A stretch of 45,937 nucleotides of DNA, taken from positions 1-45,937 of the forward strand of contig NZ_AFPJ01000015.1 of NCBI RefSeq assembly GCF_000220505.1, given 5' to 3'. Shown here piece by piece: positions 34,774-42,669 of the stretch. Each line of letters begins with the position of its first letter. Position 1 is the stretch's first letter. The notes below the pieces were generated by a model that was not told the DNA's origin, made no database searches, and saw only the letters and a program-made list of their open reading frames with translations. The DNA is from Microbulbifer agarilyticus S89. Lineage in GTDB: Bacteria; Pseudomonadota; Gammaproteobacteria; Pseudomonadales; Cellvibrionaceae. Both the position numbers and the translations under genes were made by a program.

Positions 34774-34794
34774 GATATCTGGAGACTGGCACTT

Positions 34795-35676
34795 ATGCGC
34801 TATTCCCTGCGTCAGCTGGAAGTGTTCCTGGCCTGTGCCCACTACGAAAATGTCAGCCGCGCGGCAGAGAGCCTGAATATGTCGCAGTCCGCGGCGTCCA
34901 CCGCACTGAAGGAGTTTGAGCAGCAATTTGACCTGCGCCTGTTCGAGCGCACCGGTAAACGCCTGCGCCTGAACGAATTGGGGCGGCAGTTGAGGCCCCG
35001 TGCGGAGGAACTGCTGGAGCGCGCGCGCGAACTGGAAGCCACCCTGATGGTACACAGTGACCTGGGCCGCCTTAAGATTGGCGCCACACTGACCATCGGC
35101 AACTATCTGGCGGCGGGCATCATGGCGCGCTACATGGAAGAGCAGCCCGCAGCGCGTGTAGAACTGGAAGTCGCCAACACCGCGGCAATCGCCCAGGGCG
35201 TGCTGAATTTCGAACTGGACCTGGGCCTGATCGAGGGTGAACTGAATCATCCGGATCTGGAAATGATCCCGTGGCGCGAAGATGAGCAGGTGGTGTTCTG
35301 CGCTCCGGATCACCCCCTGGCCAAGCGCGCGCAATTGAGTGACGAAGACCTGCGCGAGGCAACCTGGATTCTGCGGGAAACAGGCTCTGGTACCCGCCAG
35401 ACCTTCGAGCGCGCGCTCGCGGGACTATTGCCAGAACTCAATATTCGCCTGGAGCTGCAACATACCGAAGCTATCAAGCGCGCGGTAGAGGCAGGGCTCG
35501 GGATCAGCTGTTTGTCGCGAGTTTCCCTGACCGACGCCTTTCGCCGTGGTGCATTGGTCGAGCTACCGGTACCGCAACGGGATTTCAGCCGGGAATTTTA
35601 CTTCGTGCTGCACCGGCAAAAGTACCGCAGTGCCGGTATCGAGCGCTGGCTTGAGCTCTGTCGGCAAGAGCAATAG
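34795..35676 (+). CDS. finR: LysR-type regulator FinR-like
   Basis: The 293-residue protein has a LysR winged helix (ENVSRAAESLNMSQSAASTALKEF, given in parts as NVSRAAESLNMSQ and SAASTALKEFEQQF) and a substrate-binding domain with GRLKIGATLTIGNY and WILRETGSGTRQTFE. Its place opposite fpr matches FinR of pseudomonads, an activator of fpr in response to superoxide and sulfur or redox cues. The start at 34795 (MRYSLRQLEVF) is the family-typical N-terminus; the longer frame from 34543 would overlap fpr coding sequence and the operator. Confidence 0.85.
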   Translation: MRYSLRQLEVFLACAHYENVSRAAESLNMSQSAASTALKEFEQQFDLRLFERTGKRLRLNELGRQLRPRAEELLERARELEATLMVHSDLGRLKIGATLTIGNYLAAGIMARYMEEQPAARVELEVANTAAIAQGVLNFELDLGLIEGELNHPDLEMIPWREDEQVVFCAPDHPLAKRAQLSDEDLREATWILRETGSGTRQTFERALAGLLPELNIRLELQHTEAIKRAVEAGLGISCLSRVSLTDAFRRGALVELPVPQRDFSREFYFVLHRQKYRSAGIERWLELCRQEQ

Positions 35677-35759
35677 CTAGCAGGTAATTACCCGGGGAAA
35701 GCCTCTCCGGCGGTACTGGCAAACCTAGCTATCAACCCCAGCCATCTGGCCAATAAACA

Positions 35760-35787
35760 TTGCCTGTAAGACCAATTATGGTAGACT
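35760..35787 (+). promoter_or_regulatory. Possible gntR promoter with ACCA/TGGT palindrome
   Basis: TTGCCT (35760-35765) and TAGACT (35782-35787) are 16 bases apart and could serve as the promoter of the GntR gene. Between them is ACCA-ATTA-TGGT (35771-35782), which reuses the TGGT/ACCA half-sites seen in the divergent alginate promoters. Autoregulation is plausible. Each hexamer matches consensus only four of six. Confidence 0.35.
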
Positions 35788-35842
35788 CGAGTACGTATTC
35801 AGGCCTATTGCGCCAGCAAGACAACGATAGAATTTACGTGCT

Positions 35843-36616
35843 ATGAAAAGCGATTTTTCAGGAAGCTCCCGCCGCATTTATCAGCAGGTGGTAGAAAAAA
35901 TGTTGACCCTTCTCGACAGTGGCGAGTACCCACCCGGTGTGCGCCTGCCATCCGAGCGAGAACTGTCGGAGATGTTCGAAGTAAGCCGCCCCAGCATTCG
36001 CGAAGCGATTATTGCGCTGGAAGTCATGGGTCGTGTCGCTGTGCGCACCGGTTCCGGGGTTTACGTTATTGAGCCAGTAAATTCGTTTTCCGACGCCAAG
36101 GATTTCAGTCCGTTTGAACTGACCGAAGCACGTGTTCTTATTGAAGGTGAACTGGCAGCACTTGCGGCGACCATGATCACCGAGGAGCAATTGGAAGACT
36201 TGCGTCTGGCCTACCGCGACATGGTGCGTGAGAACGAGGAAGGCAACCTCACCTCAGAGCGCGCCGACCGCAAGTTCCACGAAGTGATTTCCCGGGCAAC
36301 CAATAACCGGGTATTAATGAGCACCATCGATAAACTGTGGGACATCCAGGGGCACTCTCCGGAAATCCAGACAGTACACAAGTCGGTGTGTAAAAAAGAT
36401 GGGCAAAAGCGCCTTGCAGAACACAAAGCGATTCTGCAGGCACTGGAAAATCACGACCCCAATGCCGCACGCAAGGCTATGCGCCTGCACTTCAATCGCT
36501 CACTGAATGCGCTGCACGATGCCTCTGAAGCAAAAGCCGTTGAGGTGGTACGCCGCGAAGTATCAGAGCGCCGCAAGCGCTTCTCCATCGATCGTCTGGG
36601 CGAGTCCGCGCACTAA
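35843..36616 (+). CDS. FadR/UxuR-type GntR regulator of the alginate locus
   Basis: The 257-residue protein has an N-terminal GntR winged helix (PPGVRLPSERELSEMFEVSR, then PSIREAIIALEVMGRVAVRTGSG) and a C-terminal FCD ligand-binding domain with the expected histidines (ADRKFHEVISRATNN, AEHKAILQALENHD, LHFNRSLNAL). Members of this group sense hexuronates, gluconate or their degradation products. It lies at the left end of the alginate locus. TTGGTNNACCAA-like sites are present at the TonB receptor and PL6 promoters, so it is likely the repressor relieved by an alginate breakdown product such as DEH or KDG. The ligand is not shown. Confidence 0.88.
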   Translation: MKSDFSGSSRRIYQQVVEKMLTLLDSGEYPPGVRLPSERELSEMFEVSRPSIREAIIALEVMGRVAVRTGSGVYVIEPVNSFSDAKDFSPFELTEARVLIEGELAALAATMITEEQLEDLRLAYRDMVRENEEGNLTSERADRKFHEVISRATNNRVLMSTIDKLWDIQGHSPEIQTVHKSVCKKDGQKRLAEHKAILQALENHDPNAARKAMRLHFNRSLNALHDASEAKAVEVVRREVSERRKRFSIDRLGESAH

Positions 36617-36638
36617 GAATTTTCTTCACGCATTTTAG

Positions 36639-36670
36639 AAGGCCATACCGGAAACGGTATGGCCTTTTTT
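36639..36670 (+). terminator. Intrinsic terminator of gntR
   Basis: AAGGCCATACCG-GAAA-CGGTATGGCCTT followed by TTTT forms a perfect 12-bp stem with a stable GAAA tetraloop and a T tract, 23 bases past the gntR stop. Confidence 0.93.
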
Positions 36671-36708
36671 GTTGCAGCCGACCAAGCGCTATCCCAGCGT
36701 CAGACACA

Positions 36709-36730
36709 AAAAAGCCCGCACAAGGCGGGC
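36709..36730 (-). terminator. Intrinsic terminator of the TonB receptor gene
   Basis: On the minus strand GCCCGC-CTTGT-GCGGGC is followed by TTTTTTG, a standard terminator about 115 bases past the receptor stop. Confidence 0.85.
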
Positions 36731-36789
36731 GAATCATGTCCGACAGGCGGCACCTGTTCGGATGGAGAAGAGACAACCAATCAAACCGA

Positions 36790-36828
36790 AGCCTGCAGCC
36801 CACCTTTCGGGGTGCTGGACTGCAGGCT
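36790..36828 (-). other. Second hairpin in the receptor 3' UTR
   Basis: AGCCTGCAG (36790-36798) and CTGCAGGCT (36820-36828) form a perfect 9-bp stem around a smaller GC-rich loop that can itself pair. It lies between the receptor stop and the intrinsic terminator and has no T-run. It may protect the long mRNA against 3' exonucleases. Confidence 0.5.
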
Positions 36829-36846
36829 ATATGCCTTGGATCGCGC

Positions 36847-39800
36847 TTAGAACTTGGCTTTCAGACCAAGGAATACACGCGGGCCGTAGCTATTCATCTC
36901 ACCCAGGTTATCGCGGGTGTAGAAGTACTGCTTCTTCGGCTCATCAAACAGGTTGATGGCTTCGAGGCTCAGCTTCACATTATCGGTTACCTGGTAAGAC
37001 GCCTTCGCTTCCCATACACCAACATCACCAACGAAGCGCAGACGCGTGCCGTTACTGGTGTAAGGCTGGAAGTACTCGCTGCGGTACTTGTAGATCAGGC
37101 TGGTGTCGAAATCGCCGATCTGATAGTACAGCTGGCCGGAGAAGACGTTTTCAGAGAAACCGGGGATGTTGCCCGGAGCGATAATACCGATATTTTGGGA
37201 TACCACATTGCCACTCTCATCCAACACCACGGAATCGCCGTAGTTGCTGTCTTCGAACTCAAAGTTGGAGTCAGCATAGTTGTAGCTCGCCTTCATACCC
37301 AGGCCGCTCAGGTAGCCCGGCAGGTAAGAGAAGCGGTGTGTACCAGTAACCTCAAAACCGGTCAGGGAGCTGGTGTCTTCGTTGGTGCGAGTCAGGTCAA
37401 ATGCAACTGGGATTTCGACTCCGTCGACCACCATGTTTTCTGTAACGTTTACGGTCTCAAAACCACCCTGGAAGCGCTTGTGATACACACCAAACGCGAG
37501 CATGGTGTCTTCATTCGGGTACCACTCGATCGCGGTATCGAAATTCCAGGACGTCAGCGGTTTCATTTCCGGGTTACCGTCACCAACAATGCCGCGCAGC
37601 AGATCAGCAGTAGTGCTTGCTTCGTCTTCTTGGCCAATAGTGCTGAGTGCGCGCTTGTAACCCAAATCGGAAGGGTCTGGGCGAGACAGGCCGCGGTAAA
37701 CAGCACCGCGCACCAGCACATCCTCGGCCACGTCGGCTACCAGGTTAAAACTGGGCAAAACTTCGGTGTAGTCACCACCACTGCTTACACGCTCAAGCTC
37801 ACCTGTTGGGATGATGTTGTAGTTACCATCTTCATTAGTAACGATACTGTATTCATTGCGGTAAGAAAGGGAATCCACTTCTGTCTGCACGACACGCACA
37901 CCGAAGTTACCGTTGATCGGGGTTCCCGCCAGCGAGCTGCTGAAGTCTGCCATCACGTATGCGGCAGTGGTGGTCTCGGTGACGTCGGTAACCCCGTCAC
38001 TTTTCTCTTCAAGCTCCGGATAGGCGAACTCTTCACCCAGGTGCGATAGCACCATATCGGCAACACACTGGGTATCGAAAGTGGCCCAAGAGTTGGTCAT
38101 TCCGGTCTGGTTGCCATTGCCGTCCAGCATCGTGATGAGGCTGCCGGTACTTTCGGCATTCATGAAATCACTTTCCGGGAAAGCTATCGCACAGGCTTCG
38201 TTAATTGCCAGCAGTGCCGCTTCACTTTCATCGTCTCCGCGATCAATCTCGTAGGTATCACGAGCATTACCCAGATCGACGTACTCCAGCTCGGAGAAGC
38301 GCAGGCCACCGCGTACCGCAGTAACAAGTTCACCATCCAGGCGCAGATCGAAATCAGCACGGAAGGCTTCATTAGTGTTACGACGATCTACATCGTTATC
38401 TACACGGATACGATACTCGTCAGAGAACAGCGTGTGGTCGGTTACATCGAAGTCAGTAATGGTGTACTGACGGATCTCGGAGTCCATGTCCCACTGCACC
38501 ATTGGGCGGTAGCCGCCATCGGTGGACTCACCGAACACGTCGCGGCTGTCGGACTGGGTACGCAGCAGGATCTGGTTTTCGGTACGCGTGGTTTCGGAGA
38601 AGGAGTAATCCGCAGACATGGTGAGATTATCGGTAAACGCATAGGAAACATTCAGACCGTAACCCAAGTAATCTTCCGCACGCTCATAGGTTTCGCTGTT
38701 TGATTCAATCGCAGTTTCACCTTCCCAGTTCAGCACGGTACCGGTGTCGGTAACCACCAGGGATTCAGCGGTAACGCCTGGAGTTACACGCTTCATGTTG
38801 GCGAAATTCAGGTCGTGGCGCTGCTCGGACTGCACACGTTCGGACTGCTGCAGATCGAAGTTGATATCGGTTTTATCGTTGGGCTGGAACTGCAGCGCTA
38901 TAAACACGGAATCACGCTCATCACGAGTGTCGTTCTGGCGGTAACCGTTGGAGCTGGTAGCGAATGCGTAGTCCAAACCATCGCTGTACGCTTTACCGGT
39001 CGCGGGGTCTACCTCGGTGCGGTAGCCCATATTGCTTTCTTTGAACTTGCCGTCACCATCGTGATCGAACGGTGCATCAGCCACCTGGTCTTCACAATCA
39101 CCGCCGGAATCACGGTAGTAACCTTCGTAGGTTACGCCTGGATCATTGATACACGCCCAACGGGAGGAACCGGTGGGGCTGGAAGAGCGCATTTCAGATT
39201 CCGGCTGGGAAATATCGCTCTGTTGCAGGCCCACGGAAACACCGAGTGCCATGCCGTTGTCGAATTCAAACTGGTCAACATAGCTCGCGGTACCGCGGAA
39301 TCCGGTATCGCCGGCCATCGGGTCGTCAATGTTCGCTTGATTCGGGTTGATATTTGCCTTGGCATCAATCTGGATACGCTGCTTACCGTAATCGAGCGGC
39401 TTAAGGGTTTCCAGTTCGATCAGGCCCGCGACGCCACCCTCAATCAGGCTGGCATCCTGGGTCTTGCGAATAGCAACTTTTTGCATCAGCTCAGAAGGAA
39501 ACTGGGAGAAGTTTACTGAGCGGTCGCCACTACCGTTGGTCGCTTCACGGCCATTAAAGGTAGTAGCACTCAGGTAAGGGCCCATACCACGAATGGAGAT
39601 TTCCGTTGCGCCACCGTTTTCGCGGTGGGACGAGGCACCGGTAACAGATTCCAGCGCTTCACCGATCGACAGTGCCGGCAGCTCACCGATTTCGGTGGCG
39701 GACAGACCGTCTACGATCGTTACGGAGTTGCGCTTAATGTCGATGGTCGACTGGATAGTGGCACGGGAACCGGTAACCACGACTTCTTCCAGCGCCTGCT

Positions 39801-39942
39801 CAGAAGATGCTGCTTCCTGGGCGTAAACTGCACCGGCATAACCGACATAAGTAACTGCGGCAATAGCGCTTACAAGAAGCGACTTCTTAAAATTTTTCTC
39901 GTTAGCCATTACATCTCTCGCGTCTTTATTATTATCACGCAT
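36847..39942 (-). CDS. TonB-dependent receptor, probable alginate-oligosaccharide importer
   Basis: This 1031-residue outer-membrane protein has a signal peptide (LLVSAIAAVTYVGYAGAVYA) followed by a TonB box (EEVVVTGSR). Its plug domain contains SIRGMGPYLSATTFNGREA and LIEGGVAGLIELETLKPLD. The rest is a 22-strand barrel ending in a C-terminal Phe. The plug pattern resembles the Xanthomonas/Caulobacter-type carbohydrate receptors (TIGR01782-like). It is divergent from the alginate lyase genes and shares an operator motif with them, so it probably imports alginate oligomers into the periplasm. GGGGGT precedes the ATG at 39942; an in-frame ATG at 39909 is also possible. No SusD partner, as usual in Gammaproteobacteria. 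Confidence 0.9.
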   Translation of the reverse strand: MRDNNKDARDVMANEKNFKKSLLVSAIAAVTYVGYAGAVYAQEAASSEQALEEVVVTGSRATIQSTIDIKRNSVTIVDGLSATEIGELPALSIGEALESVTGASSHRENGGATEISIRGMGPYLSATTFNGREATNGSGDRSVNFSQFPSELMQKVAIRKTQDASLIEGGVAGLIELETLKPLDYGKQRIQIDAKANINPNQANIDDPMAGDTGFRGTASYVDQFEFDNGMALGVSVGLQQSDISQPESEMRSSSPTGSSRWACINDPGVTYEGYYRDSGGDCEDQVADAPFDHDGDGKFKESNMGYRTEVDPATGKAYSDGLDYAFATSSNGYRQNDTRDERDSVFIALQFQPNDKTDINFDLQQSERVQSEQRHDLNFANMKRVTPGVTAESLVVTDTGTVLNWEGETAIESNSETYERAEDYLGYGLNVSYAFTDNLTMSADYSFSETTRTENQILLRTQSDSRDVFGESTDGGYRPMVQWDMDSEIRQYTITDFDVTDHTLFSDEYRIRVDNDVDRRNTNEAFRADFDLRLDGELVTAVRGGLRFSELEYVDLGNARDTYEIDRGDDESEAALLAINEACAIAFPESDFMNAESTGSLITMLDGNGNQTGMTNSWATFDTQCVADMVLSHLGEEFAYPELEEKSDGVTDVTETTTAAYVMADFSSSLAGTPINGNFGVRVVQTEVDSLSYRNEYSIVTNEDGNYNIIPTGELERVSSGGDYTEVLPSFNLVADVAEDVLVRGAVYRGLSRPDPSDLGYKRALSTIGQEDEASTTADLLRGIVGDGNPEMKPLTSWNFDTAIEWYPNEDTMLAFGVYHKRFQGGFETVNVTENMVVDGVEIPVAFDLTRTNEDTSSLTGFEVTGTHRFSYLPGYLSGLGMKASYNYADSNFEFEDSNYGDSVVLDESGNVVSQNIGIIAPGNIPGFSENVFSGQLYYQIGDFDTSLIYKYRSEYFQPYTSNGTRLRFVGDVGVWEAKASYQVTDNVKLSLEAINLFDEPKKQYFYTRDNLGEMNSYGPRVFLGLKAKF

Positions 39943-40114
39943 GATTACCCCCAAGGATGTCTGCGTTCGTTGATAGTAACAAGGGCGCCCTGTTATGGCG
40001 CCTCCTCATCGCTCATCTCGCGGTTTTTTTTATCAGCCTATCGACCAGTGACAACCTCTTTTGGGTGGGCTGCCCGCGATCTGGCATGCACAAATTCTCA
40101 CCCACCTACACCCC

Positions 40115-40125
40115 AGTCAACCAAT
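40115..40125 (-). promoter_or_regulatory. Candidate GntR site at the TonB receptor promoter
   Basis: GTCAACCAAT at 40116-40125 reads ATTGGTTGAC on the minus strand, where TTGACT is a plausible -35 for the receptor gene. The same 10-mer occurs in mirror orientation at 40243-40252 at the PL6 promoter. The corresponding -10 (GAATTT) is weak, so the promoter call is tentative while the repeated motif is clear. Confidence 0.5.
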
Positions 40126-40242
40126 TTTCAGAAAAACTTCACATTTTGGACTGACCCCTGAACACTTTTTGTGCATTTTTTCGAAATATTCTGCGTGGCG
40201 CACCAAAACGGCACAAAATTTCGACGCTAACTGGTTAACCCG

Positions 40243-40276
40243 ATTGGTTGACAATTATTTTTTACCAATTTAGTCT
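40243..40276 (+). promoter_or_regulatory. PL6 promoter overlapped by a GntR-type site
   Basis: TTGACA (40248-40253) is a perfect -35, with TAGTCT (40271-40276) 17 bases on as a modest -10. ATTGGTTGACAAT (40243-40255) overlaps the -35 and resembles the TTGGTNNACCAA operators of hexuronate GntR regulators. An ACCAAT half-site follows at 40264-40269 and GGTTAACC lies at 40233-40240. A repressor bound here would block polymerase. The neighbouring GntR protein is the natural candidate. Confidence 0.6.
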
Positions 40277-40377
40277 GGCCCCATAATAACTCCGCGACTC
40301 CAGCGAATGCCTCTTATTGGTGCGACTGGAAATGGAAATTGCGGGCAACCAAACCCAGAAAAACAAAACAGGTGATC

Positions 40378-42648
40378 ATGAGAGCTTCAGGAATAAAACC
40401 ACTGTTGGCCGCTGCACTGCTGACTGGCGCGCAGGCATCCCTGTTTTGTGTTCAGGCATCCGCCGCGGAATACCTGGTACACGACCAGACGGCTTACGCC
40501 AAAGTGGCTGAAAACCTTGAAGCCGGCGATACCGTAGTACTGGCGAATGGTGTTTGGCGTGACTTTGAAATTCTGTTTACCGGAAATGGCGAAGAAGGGA
40601 ATCCGATCACCCTAACCGCTCAGGAAAAGGGCAAGGTCTTTATAAGTGGCCAGTCGAACCTGCGCCTCGCCGGTGAGCATCTGGTGGTATCGGGATTGGT
40701 GTTTAAGGACGGCTACACCCCAAGTAGTGAAGTGGTAGCGTTCCGCCGCAACAAGGAACACCTGGCGAATAATTCCCGGGTGACCGAAATCGTGATCGAA
40801 GACTTCAGCAAGCCTGAGCGTATGGAGTCGGATTACTGGGTTAGCATTTACGGCAAGAACAATCGCTTTGATCACAACCATCTTGCCGGTAAGCGCAACA
40901 AGGGTGTGACCATGGCGGTACGCCTGAATACCGAAGCGAGCCAGGAAAACCACCATCGTATCGACCACAATTATTTCGGTCCGCGCCCGGCCCTGGGCTC
41001 CAACGGCGGCGAGACCCTGCGTATTGGCACCAGCCACTATTCTCTGACCGATTCTTTCACGGTGGTGGAAAACAATTACTTCGACCGCTGCGACGGCGAG
41101 GTGGAGATCATCTCCGTCAAATCCGGCAAAAATATTCTACGCAACAACACCTTTTTCGAATCACGTGGCACCCTGACCATGCGTCACGGCAACGGCAACC
41201 TGATCGAGGGCAACGTGTTTCTCGGCAATGGCGTAGATCACACCGGCGGTATCCGCGTAATCAATGCAGACCAGCAAGTGCGCAACAATTATCTCGAGGG
41301 TCTCACAGGCTATCGATTTGGGAGCGGGTTCACCGTAATGAACGGTGTTCCCAACTCTCCCATCAACCGTTACCACCGTGTGGTCAACGCGAACATTGAA
41401 AACAACAGCTTTATCAATGTAAACCACATCCATCTGGCCGCAGGCGCCGACCAGGAACGCAGCGCGACACCGCAAGACTCCATAATTTCTGAGAATATTT
41501 TCTACAGTGAGAATGGAAAATCACCCTTCTCCGTATTTGATGATATTTCCGGTATTACCTTTGCCAACAATGTATCCAATGGATTTGTTGACCAGAAGAT
41601 TCACCAGGGTATCGAAAGCGGTGTGGGCAAGCTGGACCGTGCAGCCAACGGACTCCTCTACCCGAAAAATGCGGCGGCAGCCGACAAAGGCGCAAGCCGT
41701 GATCTGGCGGTCACCACCAAGGAAATGACCGGCGTATCCTGGTACCCGAAATCAGAGCCGGTTACGCCGTTCGATAGTGGTAAAACCACGCGTGTCAGCC
41801 CCGGCGAAGATGCATTGTTCAATGCCATCGAGCACGCCGAAGATGGCGATACGCTGGTGCTGGAAAGCGGTAGCTACAATGCGCGCAAGCGCCTGTCCGT
41901 GAACAAGACGCTGACCATCAAGGCCAAACGACAAGGCAAGGTGACAATCACCGGCGAACGCCCGGTAATGTTTGAAATCCAAAACGGCGGCAGCCTGTCG
42001 CTGGATGGCCTGGTAATCTCTGGCGCAAACAGCCCGGACAATGCCGGTAATATTCTGATCCGCACCGCGCCCTGGGGGATGTTGAAGAACTATCGCTTCT
42101 CCATGACCAATAGCCGCGTGGAAAACCTGGATATCAACCACTCGTATCACTTTTTCGATTCTGGCCATCGCGCTTTCGCGGACACCATCATCCTGGTGAA
42201 CAATCACTTCGAAAATATTACCGGTGATCTGCTCAAGCTAAATAAAGAGAAGGACGACCTGGGAGTCTACAACGCCGAATATGTGACCGTCACTGGTAAC
42301 ACGTTTATTCAGGTACAGGGTGCTCTAGTCGACTTGTACCGCGGTGGTACCGACGAAAGTACCTTTGGTCCGCATCTCGATTTCAGTAACAACGTGGTCG
42401 CCGAGTCTTCACAAGGCAAGCGTAATAACGCGAAGGCACTACTCAAACTGCATGGTGTGCAGGTTGCCGATGTGCGTGACAACCTTATCGAAAATAGTGC
42501 CGGCATTGTTGTCGAGCACACGGTAGGTGAACCGGTGACCCGCATCGCCAATAACCAGTTTTTCAAGGCACCACTGCCAGAGGTGAAGGAACTGGTCGCG
42601 GAAGGCCCGCACACTGCAATTCTTGCAAATAACGAAGCTAGAAACTGA
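40378..42648 (+). CDS. PL6 family alginate lyase (two-domain)
   Basis: The 756-residue secreted protein has a signal peptide ending near QASA-AEYL and a right-handed beta-helix of the PL6/chondroitinase-B type. Catalytic Lys248 (ISVKSGKN) and Arg269 (TMRHGNGN) have the 21-residue spacing of Lys220/Arg241 in the PL6 enzyme AlyGC. Calcium-site acidic residues are likely in NGGETLRIG and DGEVEIIS. A second beta-helix domain follows (about 460-750), as in AlyGC. It cleaves alginate by beta-elimination. The start at 40378 has AGGTGATC upstream; the track-length start at 40339 lacks a signal layout. It is the first gene of PL6-PL17-kdgF-MFS. Confidence 0.93.
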   Translation: MRASGIKPLLAAALLTGAQASLFCVQASAAEYLVHDQTAYAKVAENLEAGDTVVLANGVWRDFEILFTGNGEEGNPITLTAQEKGKVFISGQSNLRLAGEHLVVSGLVFKDGYTPSSEVVAFRRNKEHLANNSRVTEIVIEDFSKPERMESDYWVSIYGKNNRFDHNHLAGKRNKGVTMAVRLNTEASQENHHRIDHNYFGPRPALGSNGGETLRIGTSHYSLTDSFTVVENNYFDRCDGEVEIISVKSGKNILRNNTFFESRGTLTMRHGNGNLIEGNVFLGNGVDHTGGIRVINADQQVRNNYLEGLTGYRFGSGFTVMNGVPNSPINRYHRVVNANIENNSFINVNHIHLAAGADQERSATPQDSIISENIFYSENGKSPFSVFDDISGITFANNVSNGFVDQKIHQGIESGVGKLDRAANGLLYPKNAAAADKGASRDLAVTTKEMTGVSWYPKSEPVTPFDSGKTTRVSPGEDALFNAIEHAEDGDTLVLESGSYNARKRLSVNKTLTIKAKRQGKVTITGERPVMFEIQNGGSLSLDGLVISGANSPDNAGNILIRTAPWGMLKNYRFSMTNSRVENLDINHSYHFFDSGHRAFADTIILVNNHFENITGDLLKLNKEKDDLGVYNAEYVTVTGNTFIQVQGALVDLYRGGTDESTFGPHLDFSNNVVAESSQGKRNNAKALLKLHGVQVADVRDNLIENSAGIVVEHTVGEPVTRIANNQFFKAPLPEVKELVAEGPHTAILANNEARN

Positions 42649-42669
42649 TAAGAGCCAAGAAGTATTAAC

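Noticed and set aside
36736-38049. 437-codon plus-strand frame opposite the TonB receptor
   Set aside because: Antisense shadow of a clear TonB-dependent receptor; no signal or motif of its own.
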